Part shown: positions 18,185-26,610 of the stretch, piece by piece
Position numbering within the stretch: the first letter of the stretch is position 1
How the letters are laid out: every line of letters starts with the position of its first letter
NCBI GenBank assembly: GCA_949289295.1
Contig: CASENM010000051.1
Coordinates: forward strand, 1 to 64,000
Source of the DNA: an uncultured Bacteroides sp.
GTDB lineage: Bacteria; Bacteroidota; Bacteroidia; Bacteroidales; Bacteroidaceae
Reading direction: 5' to 3'
Length of the DNA stretch: 64,000 bases
Translations under genes and position numbers: made by a program
Notes under the pieces: model-generated
Seen by the model: the letters and a program-made list of their open reading frames with translations, nothing else
The model's database searches: none
What the model was told of the DNA's origin: nothing

Positions 18185-18469
18185 TTATCTGCTGATCTTA
18201 AATCCCAGTTTGAGAATCAGCTTGAGCGTTTCGACAGACGTATTTCTGTCATACTCCTTTTCTTCTTCACTCAAATCCTCATACGGCACCAGACAGGGGT
18301 GCTGCTTCAGCTCGTCATTCCTTTCCGCTCCATAAGTCCAGCCTTGTTCAATCCGGGTCTGTGCCCACACCTCATGCACATTTTTAGCCATTTCTTCCAC
18401 CAACCGTTTCAGGTCTTCAGGTATCTCTATATCTTCCGTATCAATCGGACATGGGATATACGTACTCAT
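18185..18469 (-). CDS. RyR-domain protein
   Basis: A 94-residue protein that is almost entirely one RyR domain, the small module first described in ryanodine receptors and found alone or fused in bacteria. The signature is clear: NVHEVWAQTRIEQGWTYG (~31-48), HPCLVPYEDL (~59-68), EEEKEYDRNTSVETLKLIL. The charged and aromatic residues of the repeat pattern are all present. The start is the Met at 18469 (MSTYIPCP), as that at 18475 adds only two residues. It is divergent from the membrane protein at 18708, with a 238-base gap. The bacterial role is not established; ligand sensing for the neighbouring membrane protein is inference. A TTCG hairpin follows. Confidence 0.88.
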   Translation of the reverse strand: MSTYIPCPIDTEDIEIPEDLKRLVEEMAKNVHEVWAQTRIEQGWTYGAERNDELKQHPCLVPYEDLSEEEKEYDRNTSVETLKLILKLGFKISR

Positions 18470-18588
18470 AATCAAAATTTCAGGTAAAAAAGTTATCTTT
18501 CCGTTTGTATGCGGTCATGAAGATAACGGAATTGTTCCGAACATCCAAATCCGGAGCGACAAACTTTTGTTTTTTGCACCGGCAGATA

Positions 18589-18619
18589 TTGTTCTCTTGC
18601 CGAAGATTTGCTATGTTTG
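18589..18619 (+). promoter_or_regulatory. Promoter of RyR-linked membrane protein
   Basis: TTG (18589-18591), 20 bases, TATGTTTG (18612-18619): a good Bacteroides sigma-A match, about 85 bases before the start at 18708. This supports the inner Met as start. Confidence 0.65.
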
Positions 18620-18707
18620 CATAATCCCTTCCGCCACAGACCGGACAATGAGGACTGAGATGCCGGGAGGGAAAAGATTCCAAACAAAAGTTTTGACATT
18701 AAAAAAT

Positions 18708-21041
18708 ATGAAAGACACGGTTTACACACAATTGGGAGACATAATTACAACGGCCGGCGACAGCATCACCTTATTCATCTGCGAGAACGTCGCCCATGAT
18801 GCCGCACACACGCCCGACACTTTCAGTTCTCTGTTGTGCCGGATATCCGAATTCCTGCCCGGGAGCGCGCTGTTCGTCGCCGCCATTTTCTTGGCACTGC
18901 TCATCTTCTCGCTGCCCGTAATTTCAAAATGGATTTCCAACTCGACGCATTTGCTCTGTGTCGCGGTTGTCGTACTGATTTGCGGCTTCCTGCTCTATCT
19001 GGACGGTTTCAATTCAGAAGGATGCAAGGACAACCTGGTCGCACTGGCAGCACGTGCGTCAATATCCGCACTAGAAATGTTTGCCTCCCATTCCGACTTG
19101 ATAGAAGTGCGGCATGAATTACACGGGGACAAAGCGTATATGCTGGCCTTCTCGCTCGTGCATTTCTCTGCCGTGGTGGTCAGCGCATTATTCGTAATCA
19201 ACCTGTTCGGGCTCCGGTTCAGAAACTGGAGACGGCGAATGAGCTGGCACTGGAAAGACTGCGGCAGAAACAAACTGACCTATATCTTCTGGGGAATCAA
19301 TGAAGAAGCATTGGCATTGGCCAAAAATATCCAGAATAAGCAGAACAACGCCAATCAACCAGGCAATGCCAAATGCCGGATTGTCTTTGTCCTTCCGAAA
19401 GCGGACGACCCGCACGGACACGAGCACTCCGGACAACATTTCAGCTTCAGCAAGCTGTTTGGTTTCGCACTCAACGTCAAGGCAGAAATAGAGGATATAA
19501 TGACGAACTACAACGGTTGTATCCTTAAATATAAAACGGCCGGCTCGCTGAACAAAATAAAGTTTCTGCTCAAAGACAAAGTCCGCGTCCTGTTCCTCTC
19601 AAATGACGAAGACAAGAATCTGGAGGATTTATTTTCAATAAAAGGGCTTCCTGTGTTCGAGAAGAGTGACGTGGAGTTCTACTGTCACGCGCAAAAGAAC
19701 TTGCTCAACGAACGCCTTGCATTCTGCCAGGAAGACAAACAGGAAAAAAACAACAAAAAAATCAAGTTGGTCGACTCCTCCTATCTGTCTGCACTGGAAC
19801 TGAAACATAATCCCGAAGCCCATCCGGTCAATTTTGTCGACATCGAAACCGCCGGCGGGATAAAGACAGGAAGGGTAAACAGCAAATTTACGGCACTGGT
19901 GCTCGGTTTCGGCGACACCGGACAGGAAGCATTGAGCTTTTTATATGAATTTTCCGCATTCGTAGGCCAGGACAACGAGCAACGTTCGCCCTACCGGCTC
20001 GTCACTATGGACAAAAACATGACGAATCTGTACGGCAACTTTGTAGCCCGCCGCCCTGCCATCGGGAACAACGAAAACCTGCAATTTATATGTACCGATG
20101 TAAATACCCGCGAATATTGGATGCAGATTGACGAGCTTGTGGCGGAAGGCCTGAACTATGTCATCGTGGCATTGGGGGATGACAAGCTCAATCTGTCTAC
20201 GGCCATCATGCTGCAGGAATATGTCATGCGCAAGACAGACAGGGAGGGAAATCGTGTGAAACCCGACCATTTCTGCATCTATGTCAAGCAACGCCAGGAA
20301 ATCGGAAAGGACATCGAACATCTGTACGGCAAAGAGATGTGGCGGATACGGACTTTCGGACTGGACAAGAACATATTCACGGATGACATCGTGCTGAATG
20401 ACAGATACAAAAAGAGCGCGAACGAATTCAAGGAACAATACGGCAAGCTGAACAAAGGCAACAACTACGAGGACTGCGACGACAGAGTAAAGGAAATTGA
20501 TTCTCCGTCTCCAAAGAAGTCTCCCCTGGAAAAAATCCGCAAACAGGAAAAAGATGACAGCCAGAACCTGTCAAACGCCTATCATATATACACAAAAATA
20601 CAACTGATGGGGGAAGAACGGATTCCGGAACTGAAAACCTACAAGCGTTATCCTCTCAGCGTAAAGGACTTTACAGGAGAATACCGGTATCAGAAAGACG
20701 ACCACACGCAGCCTGACCGGGAAATAACAGAATTGATGACGACACTGGCCAAGTGCGAACATTTGCGCTGGAATGCAGCGTTAGAAATGATGGGATACAC
20801 CCAGAACAAGGAAGACAGGTCTGCCTGCAACCTCAAGACCATGGAACACAATTGCCTGACCTCATGGAATGATCTGGGGGCAATCTGGAAGGAACTGAAA
20901 GGCAAAAAGCAGTATTGTGAATACAAGCAATACGACTTCAGCGTGGTAGAGACGAGCATTCAACTGTTCCCTGGAATCCATAAGGATATACAACAAAAGG
21001 AATGCAGACAGTCTCAGCCCAAATGTTCCAGACAGAGATAG
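18708..21041 (+). CDS. Membrane protein with two Rossmann-like segments and RyR-like C terminus
   Basis: A 777-residue protein from Met at 18708 (MKDTVYTQLGDII); an earlier Met at 18567 precedes the promoter. Three hydrophobic segments lie at about 52-71, 80-100 and 143-169. A cytoplasmic part follows with a first Rossmann-like strand-loop (TYIFWGINEEALALA, ~191-205) and a second with a GxGxxG loop (ALVLGFGDTGQEALSF, ~395-410), as in TrkA-N/RCK domains. A charged linker (~580-650) leads to a C terminus (683-760) reading EHLRWNAALEMMGY ... HNCLTSWNDL ... KQYDFSVVETS. This C-terminal pattern aligns by eye with the RyR protein encoded divergently. Likely a membrane sensor or channel gated by a nucleotide-like ligand; this is inference. 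The last 28 bases overlap the convergent metallophosphatase gene. Confidence 0.75.
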   Translation: MKDTVYTQLGDIITTAGDSITLFICENVAHDAAHTPDTFSSLLCRISEFLPGSALFVAAIFLALLIFSLPVISKWISNSTHLLCVAVVVLICGFLLYLDGFNSEGCKDNLVALAARASISALEMFASHSDLIEVRHELHGDKAYMLAFSLVHFSAVVVSALFVINLFGLRFRNWRRRMSWHWKDCGRNKLTYIFWGINEEALALAKNIQNKQNNANQPGNAKCRIVFVLPKADDPHGHEHSGQHFSFSKLFGFALNVKAEIEDIMTNYNGCILKYKTAGSLNKIKFLLKDKVRVLFLSNDEDKNLEDLFSIKGLPVFEKSDVEFYCHAQKNLLNERLAFCQEDKQEKNNKKIKLVDSSYLSALELKHNPEAHPVNFVDIETAGGIKTGRVNSKFTALVLGFGDTGQEALSFLYEFSAFVGQDNEQRSPYRLVTMDKNMTNLYGNFVARRPAIGNNENLQFICTDVNTREYWMQIDELVAEGLNYVIVALGDDKLNLSTAIMLQEYVMRKTDREGNRVKPDHFCIYVKQRQEIGKDIEHLYGKEMWRIRTFGLDKNIFTDDIVLNDRYKKSANEFKEQYGKLNKGNNYEDCDDRVKEIDSPSPKKSPLEKIRKQEKDDSQNLSNAYHIYTKIQLMGEERIPELKTYKRYPLSVKDFTGEYRYQKDDHTQPDREITELMTTLAKCEHLRWNAALEMMGYTQNKEDRSACNLKTMEHNCLTSWNDLGAIWKELKGKKQYCEYKQYDFSVVETSIQLFPGIHKDIQQKECRQSQPKCSRQR

Positions 21042-21694
21042 TTGCCGTAACGGAGGCAGTCGCAAAAGATAATTCTATTGCCATGGCTGCCTTCCTGCAC
21101 CGACACATCCGGCACCCGGTTATGCCCCACCACCTGCACATACCCATGCAAGGGATCGGCCAGTTCGCTGACATCGGCCCAGAAAATCCCGCCGGTTCTC
21201 CCTTTTCTCCCTCCGCGCACCTGCCCTACCCGGAACAATGCGGGTATCTGCGCCTCGGAAGGATGATTCAGCTGGTCGGCCACCGGACGGGAAATATCTC
21301 CGCAGAAATCGTCCTCAAACCATTCCTGCGACACGCCCGCATGCGTAAACAGCCAGTTTCCCTCCTGCCACGCATACTGGAACAAATCCCGGTATTCTGT
21401 AAAAAGAGGAGCCGCAAATCTTTCTATCTGAAAATCGTAACGAGTGCCTTTCAGAGCATTCTCGCTGAAATAGTGCATGTCATGATTGCCCAGCAGCAAC
21501 ACCACATTTTCGGGATTTCTCCGCTTGAAAACCATAATCTGCAGAAGATTGGCCAATAGTTTTTCCCGGGGAATAGAATCGTACGGGTCGAGATAATCAC
21601 CCAAAAACACGAACCGTGCATCGGGATGTGCCTTGACAATCCCTTCCCAAGTTGTACGTCCGTGTATGTCACCTATCGCTACTATCGGTTTCAT
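21014..21694 (-). CDS. Calcineurin-like metallophosphatase
   Basis: A 226-residue phosphoesterase with all family blocks in order: GDIHGR (8-13), FLGDYLDPY (~30-38), LLGNHDMHY (~68-76), FTHAGVSQEW (~117) and VVGHNRVP (~189). These coordinate two metals, as in the PPP-type serine/threonine or diadenosine-tetraphosphate hydrolases. It is last of a four-gene run with pepD, the endonuclease/phosphatase and the exonuclease (16-base gap). Its C terminus overlaps the end of the convergent RyR-linked membrane gene by 28 bases. Substrate unknown. Confidence 0.88.
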   Translation of the reverse strand: MKPIVAIGDIHGRTTWEGIVKAHPDARFVFLGDYLDPYDSIPREKLLANLLQIMVFKRRNPENVVLLLGNHDMHYFSENALKGTRYDFQIERFAAPLFTEYRDLFQYAWQEGNWLFTHAGVSQEWFEDDFCGDISRPVADQLNHPSEAQIPALFRVGQVRGGRKGRTGGIFWADVSELADPLHGYVQVVGHNRVPDVSVQEGSHGNRIIFCDCLRYGNYLCLEHLG

Positions 21695-21710
21695 GAGTCA
21701 ATATGTTTTT

Positions 21711-22205
21711 TTAAAGAATTCTTAATGCAATGGCGGCACAAGCCTCCGCATCGTCCAGTGCCTGATGATGACGGCTCAAATCGTATCCGCAGCAAGCCGC
21801 TACAGTGGGCAACCGATGGTCGGGAAGTCTTTTCCCGAACACCCGGCGAGAAGCCCGGCACGTACAGTAGAAAGTATAGTCAGGATAATCCATCCCGTAA
21901 GTGCGGAACACCGCCTTCAGACAGCCCTCGTCGAACGGACTGTTGTGGGCCACCAGCGGCAGTTGCCCGATATGGGACGCGATTTCTTTCCATACTTCCG
22001 GAAACACCCGTGCCCCGTCGGTATCTTTCCGTGTCAGTCCGTGCACACGCGTATTCCAATAGCAATAATAATTGGGCGAAGGCTGGATCAGCCGGTATAT
22101 CCTGTCCACAATCTCCCCGCCGCGCACAATCACCACCCCCACGCTGCATACGCTCGAGGGTTCTTTGTTGGCCGTTTCAAAATCAATTGCTGCAAAATCC
22201 TTCAT
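21711..22205 (-). CDS. DEDDh 3'-5' exonuclease, DnaQ-like
   Basis: A 164-residue exonuclease of the DnaQ/epsilon type. Exo I is AIDFETAN (5-12), Exo II VAHNSPFDEG (~83-92), Exo III HHQALDDAEA (~144-153), which gives the DEDDh set. It is a single-domain protein, so more like oligo- or single-strand exonucleases than PolC. The start is Met at 22205, which overlaps the upstream stop by 4 bases (ATGA), showing translational coupling. The open frame extends 11 codons upstream but inside the preceding gene. Confidence 0.9.
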   Translation of the reverse strand: MKDFAAIDFETANKEPSSVCSVGVVIVRGGEIVDRIYRLIQPSPNYYCYWNTRVHGLTRKDTDGARVFPEVWKEIASHIGQLPLVAHNSPFDEGCLKAVFRTYGMDYPDYTFYCTCRASRRVFGKRLPDHRLPTVAACCGYDLSRHHQALDDAEACAAIALRIL

Positions 22206-23242
22206 GGTTGTCCTTCTTTTATCTCCAAATCGAGGCACACTGGCAAATGGTCGCTGTAGCCTCCCTGATAACGCATACCTTTGTACATACGGAAAGGGGT
22301 GTCGCCCCCGTAACGCTCGTCCTCTTCCAGCAGAAAGGGGAAAACCAGGATACGGGCTTTTTCATAACCGGTGCGCACGGACGAATCCTTCTGGAGCAGC
22401 TTCCCGTTGACAATTATCTGGTCGAGAATATTCCATTCGCCCCTATAACGGTATGTGCCGCCCGGCTTTCCGTCCATAAGATTATAGAGATGCCCCGACG
22501 GATGACAGTCTCCTGAGGGACGGGAAGCTCCCAGCACCTCCCGGATGGAACGGTCGGCAGGACAATCGTTGAAATCACCTGTCACAATCAGATGGAAGCA
22601 TTGCCGCGACGCCCCTACCGAATCAATCGCCTGGCGGAGGCAGGAGGCCGCCATCAGACGATACGGCTCCGACTGTTTCCTGCCTCCCGAACGGGAGGGA
22701 AAATGACAGACAAACACATCGAGCGTATCTCCCGAAACCACCCGGCCCGTCACATGCAGGATGTCGCGTGTGGGCCGGTGTCCGAGATGTTCCAGAGGAA
22801 TCCTCACCGACCTCGCTCCCAGCAACCGGAAAGTGGCCGGCTGGTAAAGCAATGCCACGTCAATGCCACGCTCATCGGGAGAATCGGTCATCACGTATTT
22901 ATAGGCGGCATCCCTCAACGGCGAATAACGGGTCAGGCTGCGGAGGCAATAATCATTCTCCACCTCACACAAAGCCACCAGATCGGGCACCTGATCGCCG
23001 CTTGCGGCCAGAATCACCTTCGCTATCTTGTCCGATTTTTCCTGAAAACGGAAACGGTTCCATCCGCGCACTCCCGATGGAAGAAACTCCTCATCGTGCT
23101 TCAACGAATCATGACGGGTGTCGAAGAAATTCTCCACATTATATTCCATCACCCGGAAGGACTGCGTCTGTGCAGCTGCCGGAAGCAGGAACGCCCCGGC
23201 AACCGACAGCCACACAGCCACCCGTTTCAGTCTGCCGGTCAT
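22202..23242 (-). CDS. Secreted endonuclease/exonuclease/phosphatase-family protein
   Basis: A 346-residue protein with a signal peptide (WLSVAGAFLLPAAAQTQ) and an EEP fold: MEYNVENFFDT (~32-42), ALCEVEN (~90), GDFNDCPAD (~222) and YSDHLPVCLDLE at the C terminus (~331-342). These are the metal, His and Asp residues of the DNase I-like superfamily. Members act on DNA, RNA, sugar phosphates or lipids; the periplasmic address suggests an extracellular nuclease or phosphatase. It overlaps pepD by 4 bases upstream and the exonuclease by 4 bases downstream, so the three are one operon. Confidence 0.85.
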   Translation of the reverse strand: MTGRLKRVAVWLSVAGAFLLPAAAQTQSFRVMEYNVENFFDTRHDSLKHDEEFLPSGVRGWNRFRFQEKSDKIAKVILAASGDQVPDLVALCEVENDYCLRSLTRYSPLRDAAYKYVMTDSPDERGIDVALLYQPATFRLLGARSVRIPLEHLGHRPTRDILHVTGRVVSGDTLDVFVCHFPSRSGGRKQSEPYRLMAASCLRQAIDSVGASRQCFHLIVTGDFNDCPADRSIREVLGASRPSGDCHPSGHLYNLMDGKPGGTYRYRGEWNILDQIIVNGKLLQKDSSVRTGYEKARILVFPFLLEEDERYGGDTPFRMYKGMRYQGGYSDHLPVCLDLEIKEGQP

Positions 23243-24696
23243 GCTTTGGCAGGAATATGCTTCAACACGTCGAGCAAATGTCTCCAGAACTTGTCAACGG
23301 TAGGAATCAGCATACGCTCGTCGGGCGAATGCACGCCTCTTAATGTCGGACCGAACGACACCATATCAAGCGACGGATATTTCTCCAGGAAAAGCCCGCA
23401 CTCCAGTCCGGCATGAATCGCTTTCACTTTCGGTTCCGCCCCGAACAGACGCTTGTAGCTCTCTACGGCTATGCCCAATATCTCCGAATTCGGATTCGGC
23501 TTCCACCCCGGGTAGCCGTCGGCCGTCACGCAAACGGCCCCTCCCAACTCGAAAGCGGCACGCACCATCTGCGACATATCCTTGCGCGATGACAGGATAG
23601 AGCTGCGCTGGCTGGTGACAATGACAATCTCGCCGTCTTTCTGCTTCACGGAAGCCAGATTCGACGAAGTCTCTACCAGCCCCGGCATGTCCTGGCTCAT
23701 CATGTAGACCCCGTTGTGTACGGCATATACAGCCAGAAGGAAACGGCGCATCGCCTCCTGCTCCATCACTTCTTCCCGCGGAGTTTCCGACTCCAGCTCC
23801 ATGGTCAGATTCGGCTCCGTCACGGAATACTCGTCTTCCACTTCCGACAGGAACACATTCAGATCCACACGGACAGCCTCCTTGTATTCCATTGGCACGG
23901 CACAGACCGCCGAAGCCTCGCGGGGAATGGCATTGTGCAGATTGCCGCCGTCTATTTCGCACAGCCGCATTCCGTAACTCTGCATCAAGGCAGTCAGATA
24001 GCGGTTGAGCAACTTGTTGGCATTCGCCCGGTTCTTGTTGATGTCATCGCCCGAATGGCCTCCGACCAGTTTCTTTACAGCTACACGGAAAAAGAACCAT
24101 CCTTCGGGAGCTTTCACCATCGGACACGGGAACTTGGCAACGGTCCCCGCCCCTCCGGCACATCCGATAAACAGTTCTCCTTCGTCCTCCGAATCCAGAT
24201 TGATCAGAATGTCTCCGCTCATGAAACCTTCCTTCAAGGCAAATGCACCTGTCAGCCCCGTCTCCTCATCTACCGTGAACAGACACTCGACCGGTCCGTG
24301 CTCGATGTCATCGGCCGCCAGCACTGCCAGCTCAGCGGCCACTCCGATACCGTTGTCCGCCCCCAGCGTAGTGCCTTTTGCCCGCAACCATTCGCCGTCG
24401 ATGTAGGTTTCTATCGGGTCCGTTTCAAAATTGTGCTCCACATCGTTGTTTTTTTCGCATACCATGTCGATGTGGGACTGAAGCACCACTGTCTTCAAAT
24501 AGTCCATTCCTGCCGATGCGGCTTTCCGTATCAGCACATTGCCCGCCTCGTCCACTTTATATTCCAGTCCGCGCGACCGGGCGAAATCAATCAGATATTG
24601 TCTGATTTTCTCCTCTTTCTTCGACGGTCGGGGCACTTTACATATCTCTTCAAAAAAATGAAAAACCGATGCCGGCTGCAAATCTTTCTTTTCCAT
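23239..24696 (-). CDS. pepD: Aminoacyl-histidine dipeptidase PepD
   Basis: A 485-residue M20-family cytosol dipeptidase, the same length as E. coli PepD. Zinc and catalytic motifs: LQSHIDMVCEKN (~74-85), KGTTLGADNGIGVAAELAVL (~108-127), DEETGLTGAF (~144) and HAGLECGLF near the C terminus. It hydrolyses a broad range of dipeptides, including those with C-terminal His. The start MEKKDLQ at 24696 was chosen over a Met five codons earlier. It leads a run of four genes. A -7 box TATTTTTG is on the minus strand at 24747-24754. Confidence 0.93.
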   Translation of the reverse strand: MEKKDLQPASVFHFFEEICKVPRPSKKEEKIRQYLIDFARSRGLEYKVDEAGNVLIRKAASAGMDYLKTVVLQSHIDMVCEKNNDVEHNFETDPIETYIDGEWLRAKGTTLGADNGIGVAAELAVLAADDIEHGPVECLFTVDEETGLTGAFALKEGFMSGDILINLDSEDEGELFIGCAGGAGTVAKFPCPMVKAPEGWFFFRVAVKKLVGGHSGDDINKNRANANKLLNRYLTALMQSYGMRLCEIDGGNLHNAIPREASAVCAVPMEYKEAVRVDLNVFLSEVEDEYSVTEPNLTMELESETPREEVMEQEAMRRFLLAVYAVHNGVYMMSQDMPGLVETSSNLASVKQKDGEIVIVTSQRSSILSSRKDMSQMVRAAFELGGAVCVTADGYPGWKPNPNSEILGIAVESYKRLFGAEPKVKAIHAGLECGLFLEKYPSLDMVSFGPTLRGVHSPDERMLIPTVDKFWRHLLDVLKHIPAKA

Positions 24697-24829
24697 AATA
24701 CAATGATACAATGACTTTAATTCAACTTGTTTGTTTTTCTCCTCTGCAAAAATAAGTTAAATACAGTGATTTAACTTGCCAAAACGACTTTTTTCGGGAC
24801 AAAACCCGGAGTTATAGTGACAAAAAATA

Positions 24830-24837
24830 TATCTTTG
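24830..24837 (+). promoter_or_regulatory. -7 box for small membrane protein / ompH operon
   Basis: TATCTTTG matches TAnnTTTG, 20 bases before the start at 24857. No -33 TTTG was found at the usual spacing. Confidence 0.55.
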
Positions 24838-24856
24838 CACCACAAAATTAATAGAA

Positions 24857-25084
24857 ATGCTCAAGACAATTCTGATTACACTGTTAATAGTTGCTATCAG
24901 CATCGCATTGTTGTCGGTAAAGATACTTCTCAAAAAGAACGGACGCTTTCCGAATACACATGTGGGCGGCAGCAAGGCGATGCGCGAGAGAGGTATCGGC
25001 TGCGTACAGTCGCAGGACAGGGAAGCCCGACGCCCGAATCCTCATGCGGTGGCCGAACGGAAAACCTGCAGCGAACCGGAATAA
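24857..25084 (+). CDS. Small membrane-anchored protein
   Basis: A 75-residue protein with one N-terminal hydrophobic helix (residues 3-24) followed by a short cytoplasmic, highly polar tail with two Cys and the sequence GGSKAMRERGIGCVQSQD. It has a clear promoter and a close downstream partner, the OmpH-like lipoprotein (45-base gap). I recognise no family. Short conserved membrane proteins like this are common in Bacteroidales, but a function cannot be given. Confidence 0.65.
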   Translation: MLKTILITLLIVAISIALLSVKILLKKNGRFPNTHVGGSKAMRERGIGCVQSQDREARRPNPHAVAERKTCSEPE

Positions 25085-25129
25085 GAAGAGGAAACATTAA
25101 CTAAAAAAGAATACAATAGTAATATCATT

Positions 25130-25729
25130 ATGAAAAAAGCAAAGTACATTCTGAATGCATTCGCTGCATTCGCTTTCATCCTTCTGTTCGCTCAATGCAG
25201 CCAGAAGAATGAGTCAACCTCCGGCAGTGCCGCACCGGCCGTAGCGGGTACAAACATGAAAATTGCATACGTGGAAGTAGATTCACTGCTCACCAAATAC
25301 CGCTATTGGAACGATTTGAACGAACAGATGATTCAGAAAGAGGAAAACATCCGCACCACGCTGAACGAGAAAGCCAAGGAACTGGACGGCGAAATGAGAG
25401 AATTCCAACGCAAACTTGAAAACAACGGTTTTGTAAGCCGTGAACGTGCAGAACAGGAAAATGCACGTCTGCTGCAGAAACAGCGCGACTTGCAGCAGCT
25501 TCAGGAGAAGCTCTATTCTGACCTTCAGGCTGAAAACCAGAAAAACAGCCTGCAGCTCCGCGACTCTATCAACTCGTTCCTGAAAGAGTATAACAAGGCA
25601 AAGGGATACAGCCTGATCATCAGCAACACACAGCTCGACAATCTGCTGTTCGCCGACAAGTCGCTGGATATCACTCAGGAAATTGTAGAAGGACTGAACG
25701 CACGTTATAATCCGAATACCAAGAAATAA
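25130..25729 (+). CDS. OmpH/Skp-like periplasmic chaperone, lipoprotein
   Basis: A 199-residue OmpH-family protein. The lipoprotein signal ends LLFAQC at about residue 23. The mature part begins with a strand (MKIAYVEVDSLLTKY), then a long coiled coil (about 60-140, rich in E/K/Q: KEENIRTTLNEKAKEL), then KGYSLIISNTQLDNLLFADKSLDIT, the usual Skp ending. Skp holds unfolded outer-membrane proteins in the periplasm; the lipid anchor here is a variation. A strong terminator follows at 25768-25806. Confidence 0.9.
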   Translation: MKKAKYILNAFAAFAFILLFAQCSQKNESTSGSAAPAVAGTNMKIAYVEVDSLLTKYRYWNDLNEQMIQKEENIRTTLNEKAKELDGEMREFQRKLENNGFVSRERAEQENARLLQKQRDLQQLQEKLYSDLQAENQKNSLQLRDSINSFLKEYNKAKGYSLIISNTQLDNLLFADKSLDITQEIVEGLNARYNPNTKK

Positions 25730-25767
25730 ATAGTTGTTATTTCATCATTTTTTTCATACGTAAAAGG

Positions 25768-25806
25768 AAAAAAGCTGTCTCCGCAAAAGGACGACAGCTT
25801 TTTTCA
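25768..25806 (+). terminator. Terminator of ompH gene
   Basis: AAAAAAGCTGTC (25768-25779) pairs with GACAGCTTTTTT (25793-25804): a perfect 12-bp stem with a U-run. Confidence 0.9.
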
Positions 25807-25941
25807 TGACCTTTTCTCTGCCCCTACGGCAGCAACGGCTGCCTGTCCGGAGGCATTCTCAACATTCTCAGCATTCTCAGAATACATGAGAACGGCAAAC
25901 TACGCAATGAGGATCAGGCGCAGTGCCCCTCTTACATGCAA

Positions 25942-26010
25942 AAAAAGAGGCCGTCCCCAACCAGAAACCGACAATCAAGAAATTGTCTTTTCCTGGTTTG
26001 AGACAGCCTC
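25942..26010 (-). terminator. Compound terminator of fimbrial operon
   Basis: Three nested stems: GAGGCCGTCCC/GAGACAGCCTC (two G-U type mismatches), AACCAG/CTGGTT and GACAAT/ATTGTC. On the minus strand a TTTTTT run follows. It lies just past the last fimbrial gene. The GAGGCTGTCTC stem is shared with 42088-42138. Confidence 0.8.
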
Positions 26011-26031
26011 CGTCACACGCCAGAAGGACCT

Positions 26032-26610
26032 TTACTTTATGAGATAGACAACTGTCACACCCAATTTGGTAAGACCCCAATAATTCTTCTTTTCATGACC
26101 GAGGAACGGACCGCAGGTCCTGCGTTCGTACTTGTCATGGCTCATCCTTGCATATCCTGCACCTACATTGAACTCCAAGTTCCAGCGGGGAGCCAGAATC
26201 ATCTGGTAGCCATACGTAATGCCCGCGCCCCACAGGTTACCCTGATAACGGTGGGCTTTCAAACCTCCGTTATAGTCGGCGTAATTGCCGTGGAGACCGA
26301 TGAAATGCTTGTAAAACGTCTGACAGAACCAATATCTTATTTCAGGCTGCACGGCAAGACCTGTCACCTTCTTGTTGTCAGAAGCCACATGCCAAGGACG
26401 ATACATCAGATTCAAATCAGCTGTAAACTTATCGGCAATCTTGACTTCGCCTTCCAACGACGGAGTCAATGTAAGCCACGACAAGGCATTGGCTTTCACG
26501 CTGAAGCGCTGTGCCTTTATCTCCTGAATGCCTCCTCCGCATATCAACAGCAGAAGGAACATCCCTAATCCAAGATATTTAAACTGATAAAACCGCATAT
26601 TCTCTTTCAT
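26032..26610 (-). CDS. DUF3575 outer-membrane protein of fimbrial operon
   Basis: A 192-residue DUF3575-family protein. It has a signal peptide (about 1-33, ending EIKAQ) and then alternating strands (VKANALSWLTLTPSLEGEVKI, FNVGAGYARMSHDKYE) that look like an 8-stranded outer-membrane barrel ending in a hydrophobic C terminus. DUF3575 proteins usually accompany FimA/Mfa-type fimbrial genes in Bacteroidales. It overlaps the upstream OmpA-like gene by 4 bases (ATGA) and is last in the operon. Confidence 0.85.
   Translation of the reverse strand: MKENMRFYQFKYLGLGMFLLLLICGGGIQEIKAQRFSVKANALSWLTLTPSLEGEVKIADKFTADLNLMYRPWHVASDNKKVTGLAVQPEIRYWFCQTFYKHFIGLHGNYADYNGGLKAHRYQGNLWGAGITYGYQMILAPRWNLEFNVGAGYARMSHDKYERRTCGPFLGHEKKNYWGLTKLGVTVVYLIK

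Noticed and set aside
18567..18707. Upstream extension of the RyR-linked membrane protein
   Set aside because: The first Met of the frame lies before the matched promoter (18589-18619), so it could not be on the transcript.
25877..26080. 67-codon minus-strand open frame
   Set aside because: It covers the compound terminator and the end of the DUF3575 gene; hairpin structure explains the sequence.
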